Below, piece by piece: positions 1 through 9,670 of a stretch of 20,619 bases of DNA. The notes below the pieces were generated by a model, which was not told the DNA's origin, made no database searches, and saw only the letters and a program-made list of their open reading frames with translations. The position numbers and the translations under genes are program-made. How positions within the stretch are numbered: the stretch's first letter is position 1; every line of letters starts with the position of its first letter. Source of the DNA: Pelargonium cotyledonis (lineage: Eukaryota > Streptophyta > Magnoliopsida > Geraniales > Geraniaceae); the NCBI GenBank assembly GCA_036897625.1, contig JAYMTA010001324.1, positions 1-20,619 of the forward strand, given 5' to 3'.

Positions 1-240
1 TGTGCTTTGGTCGGGACACATCACCAAACAGTACCAATTCCGTTAAGTTTAACTGATTGAACGAAGTTTAAAAACCATAGGGTAGGAAACTGTAATTACC
101 TCTTTAAATTATTAGTTACTCAATTTAATGGAAATTGGACGTATTGGCCCAATTTAGTTCATAAGAGGGTATGGGCCAATTGCTTTAGACAAATGAAATT
201 GGGCCTCTAGTTGGGTTGGGACTGCATTCACTCAAAACGA
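1..240. other. Left flank, probable upstream region of the EYA gene
   Basis: AT-rich sequence with no credible coding exon. It probably includes distal promoter of the EYA gene to the right, because the likely untranslated first exon begins somewhere between about 240 and 300. I see no clear TATA box, so the transcription start is not fixed. Confidence 0.35.
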
Positions 241-375
241 CGTCGTGACTACGATCCCCTTCTCCGTTCTACTATTTGCAGTCTGTGTTGAGTTCTTCGA
301 GTGTGTGTTAATGGATGTTCCTCGAGCAGTGCGTCTCCTGATTATATTTCTGATCCGACGTCGTTAAAGCACCAG
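240..375 (+). other. Probable 5' untranslated exon of the EYA gene
   Basis: The sequence CACCAG|GTTCCA at 370-381 is a usable splice donor. The best matching acceptor is the TTATTCCTGCAG ending at 1964. Translating across this junction from the open frame at 301 meets TGA soon after the junction. That frame also has no ATG after its upstream stop at 289-291. The exon is therefore inferred to be non-coding apart from a short upstream ORF. The exon start is a guess and the donor was chosen by eye. Confidence 0.45.
311..367 (+). other. Candidate uORF (18 codons) in the EYA leader
   Basis: ATG at 311 opens an 18-codon frame ending in TAA at 365-367, inside the presumed 5' untranslated exon. If the transcript starts upstream of 311, ribosomes would meet this ATG before the EYA start at 1999. 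The encoded peptide is hydrophobic in the middle and arginine-rich at the end. I see no evidence of conservation, and chance is a fair alternative. Confidence 0.3.
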
Positions 376-837
376 GTTCCACTCTTCACTCACCTCCATT
401 TCTGCGATACTTTCTCTATTCGCGCGATTATTTGCGTCTGCTATGTAATTTTTGTGTGTATATATTATATGCAATTTGGCTGATGGACTGAACTGGGAAA
501 AATCCAATTAGGGTTGCAATTTTTCTCCTTTTCTCTTTATGTTCTCTATTGAAGCCCAACATCTTCCTGTTTAATTTAATTCTATGAAATCAATGTATTC
601 ATTTGTTTGGTGAATTTGATTCTAGGCACTGTTGAGGCTTCCTTGTTTTCTCAATTAGTGTTGACCTATTTGAAGCACCTATGAAGGTCTAGGTCTACTG
701 TATTTAATCTTTAGATGACACTATTTTAGTAATAAAAAGGAGTAGATAACTAGATACTAGAAATTGATATTCAAAAAGCAATTTGTGATCTGAATTCCGA
801 AGCTCATGTTTCAAAATGAGTATCCTGTTTTTCCTGC

Positions 838-1052
838 ATTTTCGTCCCAAAACGAGTGTCTTGTTTTTTAGTAAGTTAGTCGTGTATGAATTACCAATAT
901 TACCTTACCCGTACGATAAGTTAGTTAGTATTCCCTAAGCTTGAAACAACACATATTCATGGGTTACAAGAGGAAATGTATAGAATTAACTGACATCTTC
1001 TTAATTTTTCTCAAAATAGAAACCAAGACACTCATTTTGGTACGGAGAGACA
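838..1052. mobile_element. Degenerate Stowaway-like MITE in the EYA 5' intron
   Basis: The left arm near 843-865 reads GTCCCAAAACGAGTGTCTTG. The right arm near 1021-1045, reverse-complemented, reads CCAAAATGAGTGTCTTGGTT preceded by CTCCGTA. This gives inverted termini of the Stowaway type (consensus starts CTCCCTCCGTCCCA) about 200 bp apart. A related segment, CAAAATGAGTATCCTG, lies just outside the left arm at about 813-828. The outer ends are mutated, so the TA target site cannot be assigned. Confidence 0.6.
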
Positions 1053-1998
1053 AATATTTTTATTTGTAATTGGAGATAACGAAAAGTATTAGTAAACAAA
1101 GGTCCATATGTTATTCTGCTAAACCAAACCTAGTTGATATATAGACAATAATAGACCTAACAACTCATGAGTATGCTTTGGTCAATTTGTGTTTTTTAAG
1201 AAATATTTTATCATGTAGATTGAAAAATAAAAAATAATGTGTAATGTTCAAGATAAACGCCTTTCTATTCTGAAATAATGTTTTGAAAAAGTCTACCCCC
1301 ACCTTTCCATGTTTCTAAGCCCCTAATGTTCCACATTCTTGTTTTAATTCTGAACTAATAGTAATGTGCGCAACAATACTAGCATTGCGGCTTTGTTTCA
1401 TTAGCATGGGGTTGGAGTTATAAGTTATTTTATGTCATGACATTCTTAAATGTTAACATCCTAGTGATATTTGTAGCTTTAGGTTTCTATTTGCCCGACT
1501 ACTATGAATTTTTTTTCATAATCCTCTGGTACACTTGCAGCATTACCATCTTTTTTTAGTGTAGTTAGTTTCATTTATTAATTGTGGGTATGTGGAATCT
1601 GAATTCTTACAGTGTCCCGTAATTGGTATTTCACCTATCACCTTCCATCTAAATCAGCATTTGTAGTTGCTAAGTATTTACCAACTTTTTGAGTTTGTGT
1701 AATGAGGTATTTTAAAGATGTAGAGTCGTGTTTTCACTTCCCCCTACTGCATATCATATCATTGCTGAGTCTGTCATGCGTGTAGTGAGAGAATGTGAGT
1801 GTGTCATTACATCAGGCTAGAAAAGCAAGCAGGTTATGAATAAAACAAGTTACAGACTAGACTGATTAGGAACATTAGTCAAATCCCCCCTTCAGATACA
1901 GTTTTGATTTATATATGTAATATTTGTTAAATTCATATCATTCACAAATTGGTTATTCCTGCAGGCGGCCAGCCAGTACATACCATCTTGACCCTGAA

Positions 1999-4527
1999 AT
2001 GGAGAACAAGATGGGTGACAGTTCAACTATTCCTGATCAAGCAACAGGAGGTTTTACAAAAAGTACTACAGCTCAGAGAATAGATGTATATATTTGGGAT
2101 ATGGATGAAACTCTTATACTGCTCAAGTCCCTGTTGAATGGGACATATGCGGAGGGTTTCAATGGTTCGAAAGATTTACAAAAGGGTGTAGAAATAGGAA
2201 AGATGTGGGAGAAACACATCTTAGAAGTGTGTGATGAGTATTTCTTTTATGAACAAGTGAGTTCACCCGCTTGTTCTTGTCTTTCCTTGCTTGCACAGCG
2301 TCAAATTAATTTTTGGAATTCTAAAACAAATCTGGGTAACTTGTTTCATAGTCTGCATAGTATATCAGTTAACTTTGGTATTGGTGATGCAGATTGAAAA
2401 CTACAATAAGCCATTTCTTGATTCCTTAAGAGAATATGATGATGGGCGGGATCTTTCTGATTATGATTTTAACCAAGATCAGTTTAGCCCTCCTTATGAC
2501 GAAGCCAACAAAAGAAAACTAGCGTACAGACACCGAGTCATAGCTCAAAAATACAAAATGGTATGTGCCTATCAGAATAACATTATGTCGATTTTCCCAT
2601 GATGTTTAGAGTTGATCTTGTTTATATTCACAATTTGGGGTCATGTGTTAAAGTGTTCTGCGTTTTTCACCAGTATCATATGCAATGTAACATCATCAAC
2701 AGCCGAAACATTTCTCAAACATTGGGGTCGGCTACATGAGCCATTTAGCAAAACTCCATAGAATCTTCTATTTATACCGCATTACTCCATCTTACCTAAT
2801 GCTATCTCCTTCATAAAGTTGTGTGTTATCTTTTCCAATTACTTCTTTCCATGTTAACTTAGGCCTACCCATACCCTTTTAATCTATCATATTTGAATTA
2901 TCTCACATGGTCACTGACCTTTCATTATATATGTCCATACCAGTTTAGGCGGTTTTTCTTCTTGTCTACCGTTGAAGCTATCTCAACTCTTGCCCAGAGA
3001 GCTTATTTCGTAATCATATTCTTCGTAGTGTCAACATTAATCCACCTAAGCATTTTAATGCTCACAAGATGGATTTCAATCCAAACATTTAAAGTCATAA
3101 AACATAACTGGTTGTATAGCTAGCTGATCAAAAAAAAAAATTCAGCTTTAGAGGGTATTCACAAAGAATTCCCAAACCCTTCGCAGTTTCAAGTTTCAAT
3201 CACTTTGCCTAACATCCTCTCTAATCACATCATTTTAGTGTCATCTGTGTTGAAATATAACGCCAAGAGCATTTACCATCTGTTTTCCTTGATGTCCATT
3301 TAGGCAAATGAACTAGCTTATTCATGTTATCTACATACTGACCTGACCTGCATAGTTTTCTCTTCAGCAAACCTAATACACAGTCTGTAATCTACTTTTA
3401 AATGTTATTATATTTGAGTTTGATCCTGTTAAAAAAAATCATTCTCTTTACAGGGTTTACAAAACATATTTAACGAAGAGATGATGAAACTTTGGGATGA
3501 ATTGTACAATATGACTGATAAATATACTGATGGATGGCTCTCATCAGGTATATACTGTGACGTTGTATTCAATCATTTCATTTGGTGGTTCCAGATTTCC
3601 AGTCTGTTTAATTGCTTGTTCTGCTGCTTGCCACTCGTATGCATTACAAGAATTTGGCAGTTTGATTTTCTTCTGTAGTGTGAGATCAATCAACAAAAAG
3701 GAAAATATGCTAATGATCAATTCATGCATTTAGAACTGTATATCATTGGAACGTAGCTAAAGAATACCCCTTTGCTTCTGTTGACTGCTTCCAATTTTCC
3801 ATCTAATAGTGCTTGCTGGAATTTTCTCTGGCAGTTAAGTCTGATATGGTTTCTGTAGTACCTTGATCATGTGTCATACCTAATTATTATTTCATGATTA
3901 GCTAATGTATAGTCTTCAACCTTTATCTCAATGTATAGCAAGGACCTTCTTGGAGCAGTGCTCTGGTGGGAACAAAGACTTGAATCCTAGGCTTGCCTCT
4001 ACTGACAGGACCGACGGAAATGGTGCTAAGCAGAGGCAGATTAATGTTTTAGTGACTTCTGGGTCATTGATTCCCAGCCTAGTAAAATGCCTCCTCTTCC
4101 GGCTTGACCATTTGATAACCCATGAAAATGGTATGTCTTCCCCTTCATCTCATTAAGAATCACTTGAAATGTGTTGTTATCTTTTTTCCTTGTTGAGCTA
4201 TCTGTCTGCCTTTATACATTATTAAGTTGCAGCTGCAAAATAGTGACAAATCTACCTTTTTTTTCAGTCTACAGCTCGTGGGAGATGGGGAAAACCCAAT
4301 GTTTTCAGTGGATCAAGGAACGTTACAACACTGATAATGTCCGGTTTTGTGCAATTGGAGATGGATGGGAAGAGTGTGAAGCCGCACAAGCAATGAGGTG
4401 GCCATTTGTGAAGATTGATATCCGACCAAGCAGTTCTCACAGGTTTCCAGGCTTAACTATGAGAACACTGGGCTTCTATTTCTCTGTTGTGTATGGAACT
4501 CCTGATGGTGAAAGCAGCGAAGATTAG
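1999..4527 (+). CDS. EYA: Eyes-absent homolog, HAD-family protein tyrosine phosphatase
   Basis: Six coding exons join in frame: 1999-2256, 2393-2560, 3454-3547, 3939-4130 and 4268-4527 preceded by an untranslated exon near 240-375; all junctions are GT-AG. The five coding segments total 972 nt, giving 323 aa. HAD motif I is WDMDET at residues 33-38, with D34 the expected nucleophile and D36 the acid/base. Motif II is VTSGS at 212-216 with K223 a candidate conserved lysine. Motif III is the GDGWEE run at 268-273, which binds metal. Plant EYA proteins are Mg2+-dependent tyrosine phosphatases that consist of the EYA domain only and lack the animal transactivation region; this length fits. The start at 1999 is the first ATG after the acceptor at 1964, and M5 (2011) is a possible alternative. 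The gene looks intact: all five joins preserve frame and no stop interrupts it. Its in vivo substrate in plants is not established. Confidence 0.95.
2720..3072 (-). mobile_element. Truncated non-LTR (RTE-type LINE) fragment in an EYA intron
   Basis: The intron between EYA coding exons at 2560 and 3454 contains GGGGTCGGCTACATGAG at 2724-2740. This is a signature I associate with the antisense 3' end of plant RTE LINEs. It is followed by blocks resembling the same family: GGCCTACCCATACCC near 2862, and ATCCACCTAAGCATTTTAATG at about 3040-3060. On the minus strand these correspond to the end of the reverse-transcriptase ORF. Stops and indels break the frame, so it is an old 5'-truncated copy. 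The family name rests on memory. Confidence 0.5.
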
Positions 4528-5530
4528 GTCATCAAAGTTGTCAGCAATACGTAAGCTGTCCTTTACTGAGACTGTGGACTGTATAGAGAATCAATCAGTA
4601 ATTAATGTAGTACACTCAAGTTATGTTATAACAAAATTCGGAAAATGAAACAAGCCAAACATCTAAAGTAGATTTTCCAGGGATCACATCATATATTGAT
4701 GGAAAAGGGACACCAGTGATGTACAAGTTTCATTATTTTTTACATTTTCCAGAATTTGTCCATAGCTCTGATGGTTACAATCATGTATTCAATCTGACCA
4801 TATATTAGCGGAGTTCACATGAATTGATATTGTAGCTCAAATATATGTGTGTACACTTATAAAGTTGTTTTTTGTGGAGAATAAGTTTTTGTATGATGAT
4901 ATTTTGCTTACAAATAATCTGTTATTAACAATATTAAGACAATCCTTGGCTTTTGAACATTGACATGAGTGAAGATGATCTGGGAAATTAGCAAGGCTTC
5001 ATTTATGCGGGTGGTCCAGAGATTGAAGTTTCAGCATCATTGCTCTGTCCTCAGTCTCTTGTTTGTGTCTGTTCTTAGTATTATTAAAATGGGTCAGTTT
5101 AGTTGGACAATGACAAGATCATTAATTAGATATCTTCTGACTGAAACTATGTGTAATGAATCTTAGAGTCCACTTAATAATCTAAGCTTATCTTGATTCT
5201 TATCTGTTAAGACTGCTTAGCATATAAGGCCCACCTGACCTGAAAAAAACTTTGTCTTGTTATTATTATCTAAAAGGTTTCAGCTTCAATTGACTGGTTC
5301 CATAAGGAAGAAGCCAAAACAAAGCTTGTGATTCTCAGAAATGGTTGGTGCTGATTTGGTCCATAATATATTATCCATAGGTAGTGTATGGTAATGCATG
5401 TGTAGCATAAACAAAAGATGTTTGTTGGATGATCCTAGTCCTAATCCTAATCCTAGCTACTTATTGGCATGCAATTGCAACAGTACATTTGCTTCTGTCT
5501 TTTCTCACAACAATCCAAATGTCAAAACAA
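4528..5530 (+). other. EYA 3' UTR and downstream intergenic sequence
   Basis: AT-rich sequence follows the EYA stop at 4525-4527. Possible poly(A) signals are scattered over 4590-4900, but none is decisive. No exon of a further gene could be supported on either strand. Confidence 0.5.
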
Positions 5531-5531
5531 T

Positions 5532-5593
5532 TTACTCAAAACCACAACATGGATTGAAAAGAGAAACTTACTCAAAACCACACCATGGATTGA
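5532..5593. repeat. Short tandem repeat, two copies with a 36-bp period
   Basis: A 26-bp block starting TTACTCAAAACCACA occurs at 5532-5557 and again at 5568-5593. The copies differ at one base (ACAACATGG versus ACACCATGG) and are separated by 10 bp. The near identity implies a recent local duplication. No function is apparent. Confidence 0.85.
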
Positions 5594-5599
5594 TCAGAA

Positions 5600-7130
5600 T
5601 ATTGATTGATTCCATGGTCAGCAGGTAAGTGAACAGCAACCTTATCCCATTCATCAACTTGATTCGGGAACCAATTACATCCACCTGCACAGAACATCAA
5701 CTTGAATCAACAGTTCGTAAAAGAGAAAGGTGCCAAAACTAGCATGTTTAGCGTGATTCATTTCATTAATTGCACAAAGACAAATAAAGAAACAAAGTAA
5801 GGTCACGTATGTGAGCTTTATCTGAGTGAAGCACCAAAACATGTTACTCATCCCAAGATCAATGACCCATCTAATTCTCGACTCTCTTTTTTATACTTAC
5901 ATATCAGATAAAGATTATACAGACTTGAGGGAAGTAAATAGTAAACTGATTTTCTTATACTTCAAAAGATAACATCACAGTAAACTATAAGATATTTAGG
6001 TATTTACCAACAACAATGGCAAGAATATTCAATTGGGATGAGGAGAAAAGTCCAACATTAATTAATGTGGTCCTTGTAGTTTCCAAGCTTATCTCTCTGC
6101 AACCGCCATGTTTCTATAGAGACAACTTTTGATACCACTTCTCAAAAAAAATTATACAACTAAACATGAAATTGTGTAATAACCAAACATCTTGGAATCA
6201 CTATCCGAAAACACACAACACTGTGAATTACTTGAAAGAACACTAGTTTTATTACAGTCAAACACAAAGTAGTAAAAGTAAATAATGTACTCCAATTTCG
6301 ACCAATCTAAAAAGACAGGAATCACAGCCATGCCGCAATATTTAAGGTACGTGTTCAACGTCAACAAATCTTATCTCAGATTTGATACCTCTTGCTTGCT
6401 TTTTTATCTTTTCTTTACTATTGGTCCACAAGACTACACTTGAAACAATACTTATTTTTGCTCTGATTAGTGGAAAACAGCATTGTGCAGTGCATGCTCT
6501 GGTCATATATTTGAACTGCAGTACATGCACCAAAGCAAATCCAGAGAAGCTCTGACCATTCAAGCTCATCTTGCACATGCAAAGACATTATTGACAACAG
6601 CAACAACATGGGCCTAGTTGTTCTGTAAGCTACTCCTATTTGTAGGCCCAAACATCATCCTCAGCCAGTCAGAAAGAAATCCAAATAAGAATCCCAAATC
6701 AAACAGTGACTCCAAGCTACTACGAATTGATAGTGATTCACATATTTATCGGTAGAGGATACTTACGAATTGCGAAATGAATGATAGCACTTACCGATGG
6801 TGTGGTGTATATTTTGAACAATCAATCGGCCGATTGGATTTCAACTATAAGGTTAAAGTTTAAACCGCCAATCAAGTAACTATGTATATATTTAATGTAT
6901 AGATATAACAGAACAATTCAAGATGCATGTCATATACATGTTGTGACTCTACATAACTCACAATAATAACTCAAGGGGCACTATCAGGACCACCAACCAG
7001 CCAAAATATGTGTGGCTTTTGCATTCCATATTTACAGAACCCACTTTATCTCTCCCTGTTGGACTATGCGTGGTTCGATCTACACCATGCATTGACCCAC
7101 GAGAGCGGAGCGTGTGGCTGATTGCATCAA
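5600..7130. other. Intergenic region between EYA and LOL1
   Basis: No coding exon, RNA gene or complete transposon could be supported here on either strand. Several frames of 60-78 codons exist, but they lack recognisable domains, plausible splice structure and coding-like composition. The right end grades into the LOL1 promoter. Confidence 0.5.
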
Positions 7131-7136
7131 TCAAGT

Positions 7137-7148
7137 CACGTGCATGCA
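7137..7148 (+). promoter_or_regulatory. Composite G-box plus RY element upstream of LOL1
   Basis: CACGTGCATGCA holds a perfect G-box (7137-7142) directly joined to an RY motif CATGCA (7143-7148). In other plant promoters, bZIP/bHLH factors bind the first and B3 factors of the ABI3/FUS3 class bind the second. It lies about 260 bp upstream of the presumed TATA box. Function here is inferred from motif match only. Confidence 0.4.
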
Positions 7149-7370
7149 ATGTGTGACACCAAACACCAAAGCACAAGAGCTTTGGGGAGAGAAGGTGAAA
7201 AATGGACCCCTAATCAGAAGGAAAAAACAAATGTAAGTTAAAATTCATTTTGGAAAATGAATAGTTGCAAGTTATGCATCGCACCTTGAAATGAACTGGG
7301 AAGGAAGAGAAAGGCAAGCCAAAAAATTCTCTTTAAAACCACACTCTCACTCTATATTTTCTTCAGTCCC

Positions 7371-7408
7371 CTCCTCTCTCTCTCTCTCATATCTACTGTC
7401 TTATAAAG
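7371..7408 (+). promoter_or_regulatory. LOL1 core promoter: CT tract and TATA box
   Basis: A pure CT run (about 7372-7388) precedes TTATAAAG at 7401-7408. Pyrimidine tracts near the start site are common in plant promoters. Transcription would begin near 7430, leaving a leader of more than 300 nt before the start codon. Part of that leader is probably removed as an intron ending at the CTTTCCAG acceptor at 7650-7657. Confidence 0.5.
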
Positions 7409-7668
7409 GGTATGTGCTTGCCTCACTCCATACTGCTGCTCTACTGAATTTCCACAGCTTCAAAAACTGCCTCCTAAATAGCTGTTATTTGGGTACGAAA
7501 CCATGCTTTCACATGTGTAAGAGATATGGTTTTGAAAGAGTATTGGGTTTGATGTGTTCTGTTTGTTTCTTCTGACACCCTTTTACTCTTTTGTTTTGCT
7601 ATATGGATTGAAATTACTTGGTTTGACATCTGTACAATGTTGAAGTGTTCTTTCCAGGATTGCTAAAA

Positions 7669-7698
7669 ATGGAAGGAGTCATGTTTTTCTGCATCTGA
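7669..7698 (+). other. Candidate uORF (9 codons) in the LOL1 leader
   Basis: ATG at 7669 runs to TGA at 7696-7698, encoding nine residues (MEGVMFFCI). It lies just after the apparent leader-intron acceptor and 64 nt before the LOL1 start. It should therefore be in most mature transcripts if the acceptor is used. Conservation is unknown. Confidence 0.4.
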
Positions 7699-7762
7699 AG
7701 AAGCTACCTCGTAAGAGATTGAGAGGCAACAAAATAATCCAAGAGAGAATTTAGACTACACA

Positions 7763-9670
7763 ATGCCGGTTCCCCTTGCTCCATATCCAACACCTCCGGG
7801 ACCAACTCCGGCATCAACTCCATATGCACCACAGCCTACAAATGGTACCTAATTACTCACTTGGTAGCTCGTATCTGCACTAGTTCTATCCTAAGACAAT
7901 TGTCAATTCTCATTCTATTTTTTTTCCAATTAAGTGGAAGGAAACTCCAAGATAAGAACAGTTTTCTAACAATACACAAAGTCTAGGCAGTTTTAGCTTA
8001 AAGAATATACTATCCAAAACCAAAGCAAATAGAACTTTGGGTATTAAGAATTCACTTTGAAACAGGATTTCAAGATTAACATAGAAATGCACAGTTTATG
8101 CATTTACTTTCTCACATCATTGCTTATAGAGATATCGGTAAGAACTAAGAAGTAATTCCAAGAACAGTTCCTAAATCTACTCTGTTTCTGCCCTGCTTTG
8201 TCTTCATCCAAAGAGTCCAATAACCGAGCCGGTAAATTTTGGGTCTAGCTGGTTTCACATTAATAATTAGCAACAATGTTCGTATGATTTTATTAATTGC
8301 CTATTTTATGAGGATCTCGTCTATTATTACCTGTATATGTTGCTATCAGGCGCTCAAAGCCAGCTTGTGTGTTCTGGATGTCGGAACCTCCTACTCTATC
8401 CTGTTGGAGCAACCTCTGTACGTTGTGCTGTTTGCAATGCCGTCACAGCCGTGCCACCACCTGGTATATTACTCCCTTAATTTAATTATTAGCGTTGCTT
8501 GTATGGTTTTGCTATAGTCACTGGACTCTGCACAAACAAAACATTATAGAAAAGCTAAGCGTAATAAGCTCAGAACAGGCACAGAAATGGCCCAGTTGGT
8601 TTGTGGAGGCTGCTATACCTTACTCATGTACATTCGTGGAGCAACAAGTGTGCAATGTTCTTGTTGTCACACAGTCAATTTGGCCTTGGAAGGTACAAAA
8701 CTATCAATAGCACATAAAGTTTTGTGAAATTATGAGTTAGTTTTAACAAAATAAAACTACAAGTAAATCAAAATATGTACATTGTCACAGCAAACCAGGT
8801 AGCACATGTCAATTGTGGGAGCTGCCGCATGCTATTGATGTACCAATATGGAGCACGATCTGTGAAATGTGCTGTATGCAATTTTGTGACATCCGTTGGG
8901 GTCAGTACAATTCCCTCTTTCCCAACTCACAAGCTTTTTTGATTAATCAAACTAACGAGTTCTTGTCCTGCAAATGTAAACATCCATTAAATGCAGAGCT
9001 ACATAAGCAGGGATATCCTAAATCTTATGAAAATAAAAGAGCACTCAAGCTATGAAAATGACAAACAACTGGTCTATGCCATAACTATAAGTTCCACCGA
9101 TATTATTGCATCTAAAACCTATTGTTGAGATGTCGATGAGCTTGACAAGATGTCAACACTATTGTTTTTCTATCAATCCGTTAGTCCCACCCTGTTTTTA
9201 TTTATAATCCTCCGTCCCAAAATAAGTGTTGTGCTTTCTATTCTAAGAAATATTAAGAAAAAGTTAAGTGTTGTATATTTCCTCTTCTATCCCCATGCAC
9301 GTGATATAACAACCTTAGAGAAAACTAACGAGCTTATTATAGGGACGCCACTGGTATTCATGCATTAAAAAGGAAAGAAGACAATTATTTTTAAACAACA
9401 ATGCAAATGAAACATGTTTTAGGACGGAGGGAATATATATTTCAAAATCTGATATCAAGTAATCCATAGACAGCACCGGCAGATACTATATTGTACAAAA
9501 CAAGAGAGAGAGATGAATTTTTTTTCAAGCACAGCTACTTTTGAATAATAAATCCAAAGAAAATTTTTGCTACTAATATTCGTCATTTAATTATAAGAAA
9601 TGATTTTATGTGGTTTTGTTGGATGATGCAGGCCTCAGCAAGCACTACTGAGCAGAAGTTCAACAGCTAA
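7763..9670 (+). CDS. LOL1: LSD1-like zinc-finger protein LOL1
   Basis: Five coding exons join cleanly: 7763-7844, 8350-8463, 8579-8692, 8791-8900 and 9632-9670; total 459 nt, 152 aa, close to the roughly 154 aa I recall for Arabidopsis LOL1. A proline-rich N-terminus (residues 1-27) is followed by three LSD1-type C2C2 fingers: C35/C38...C53/C56, C74/C77...C92/C95 and C112/C115...C130/C133. Each contains the family core of a Leu-rich stretch, Tyr and GAxSV. Finger exons 2 and 3 are both 114 nt and share phase 1, as expected for repeated finger exons. LOL1 of Arabidopsis is a positive regulator of cell death that opposes LSD1, and rice OsLOL1 acts with a bZIP factor in aleurone. All zinc ligands are present and the gene appears functional. 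The last exon encodes only a 12-residue Ser/Thr-rich tail. Confidence 0.96.
9207..9433. mobile_element. Stowaway MITE (227 bp) in the last LOL1 intron
   Basis: The left terminus CCTCCGTCCCAAAATAAGTG (from 9209) and the right terminus, which reverse-complements to TTCCCTCCGTCCTAAAAC, are inverted repeats matching the Stowaway consensus. TA dinucleotides flank it at 9205-9206 and 9434-9435, the expected target duplication for this Tc1/mariner-type family. The element carries no coding capacity. It sits within the intron 8901-9631 and leaves the splice sites intact. Confidence 0.8.

Noticed and set aside
301-483. Sixty-codon frame with a serine-rich start, considered as the EYA N-terminus
   Set aside because: It has no ATG after the upstream stop, and joining it through the donor at 375/376 to the acceptor at 1964 gives a stop before the EYA domain.
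7291-7575. 94-codon plus-strand ORF over the LOL1 promoter and leader
   Set aside because: It overlaps the CT tract and TATA box and ends before the LOL1 start; chance frame.
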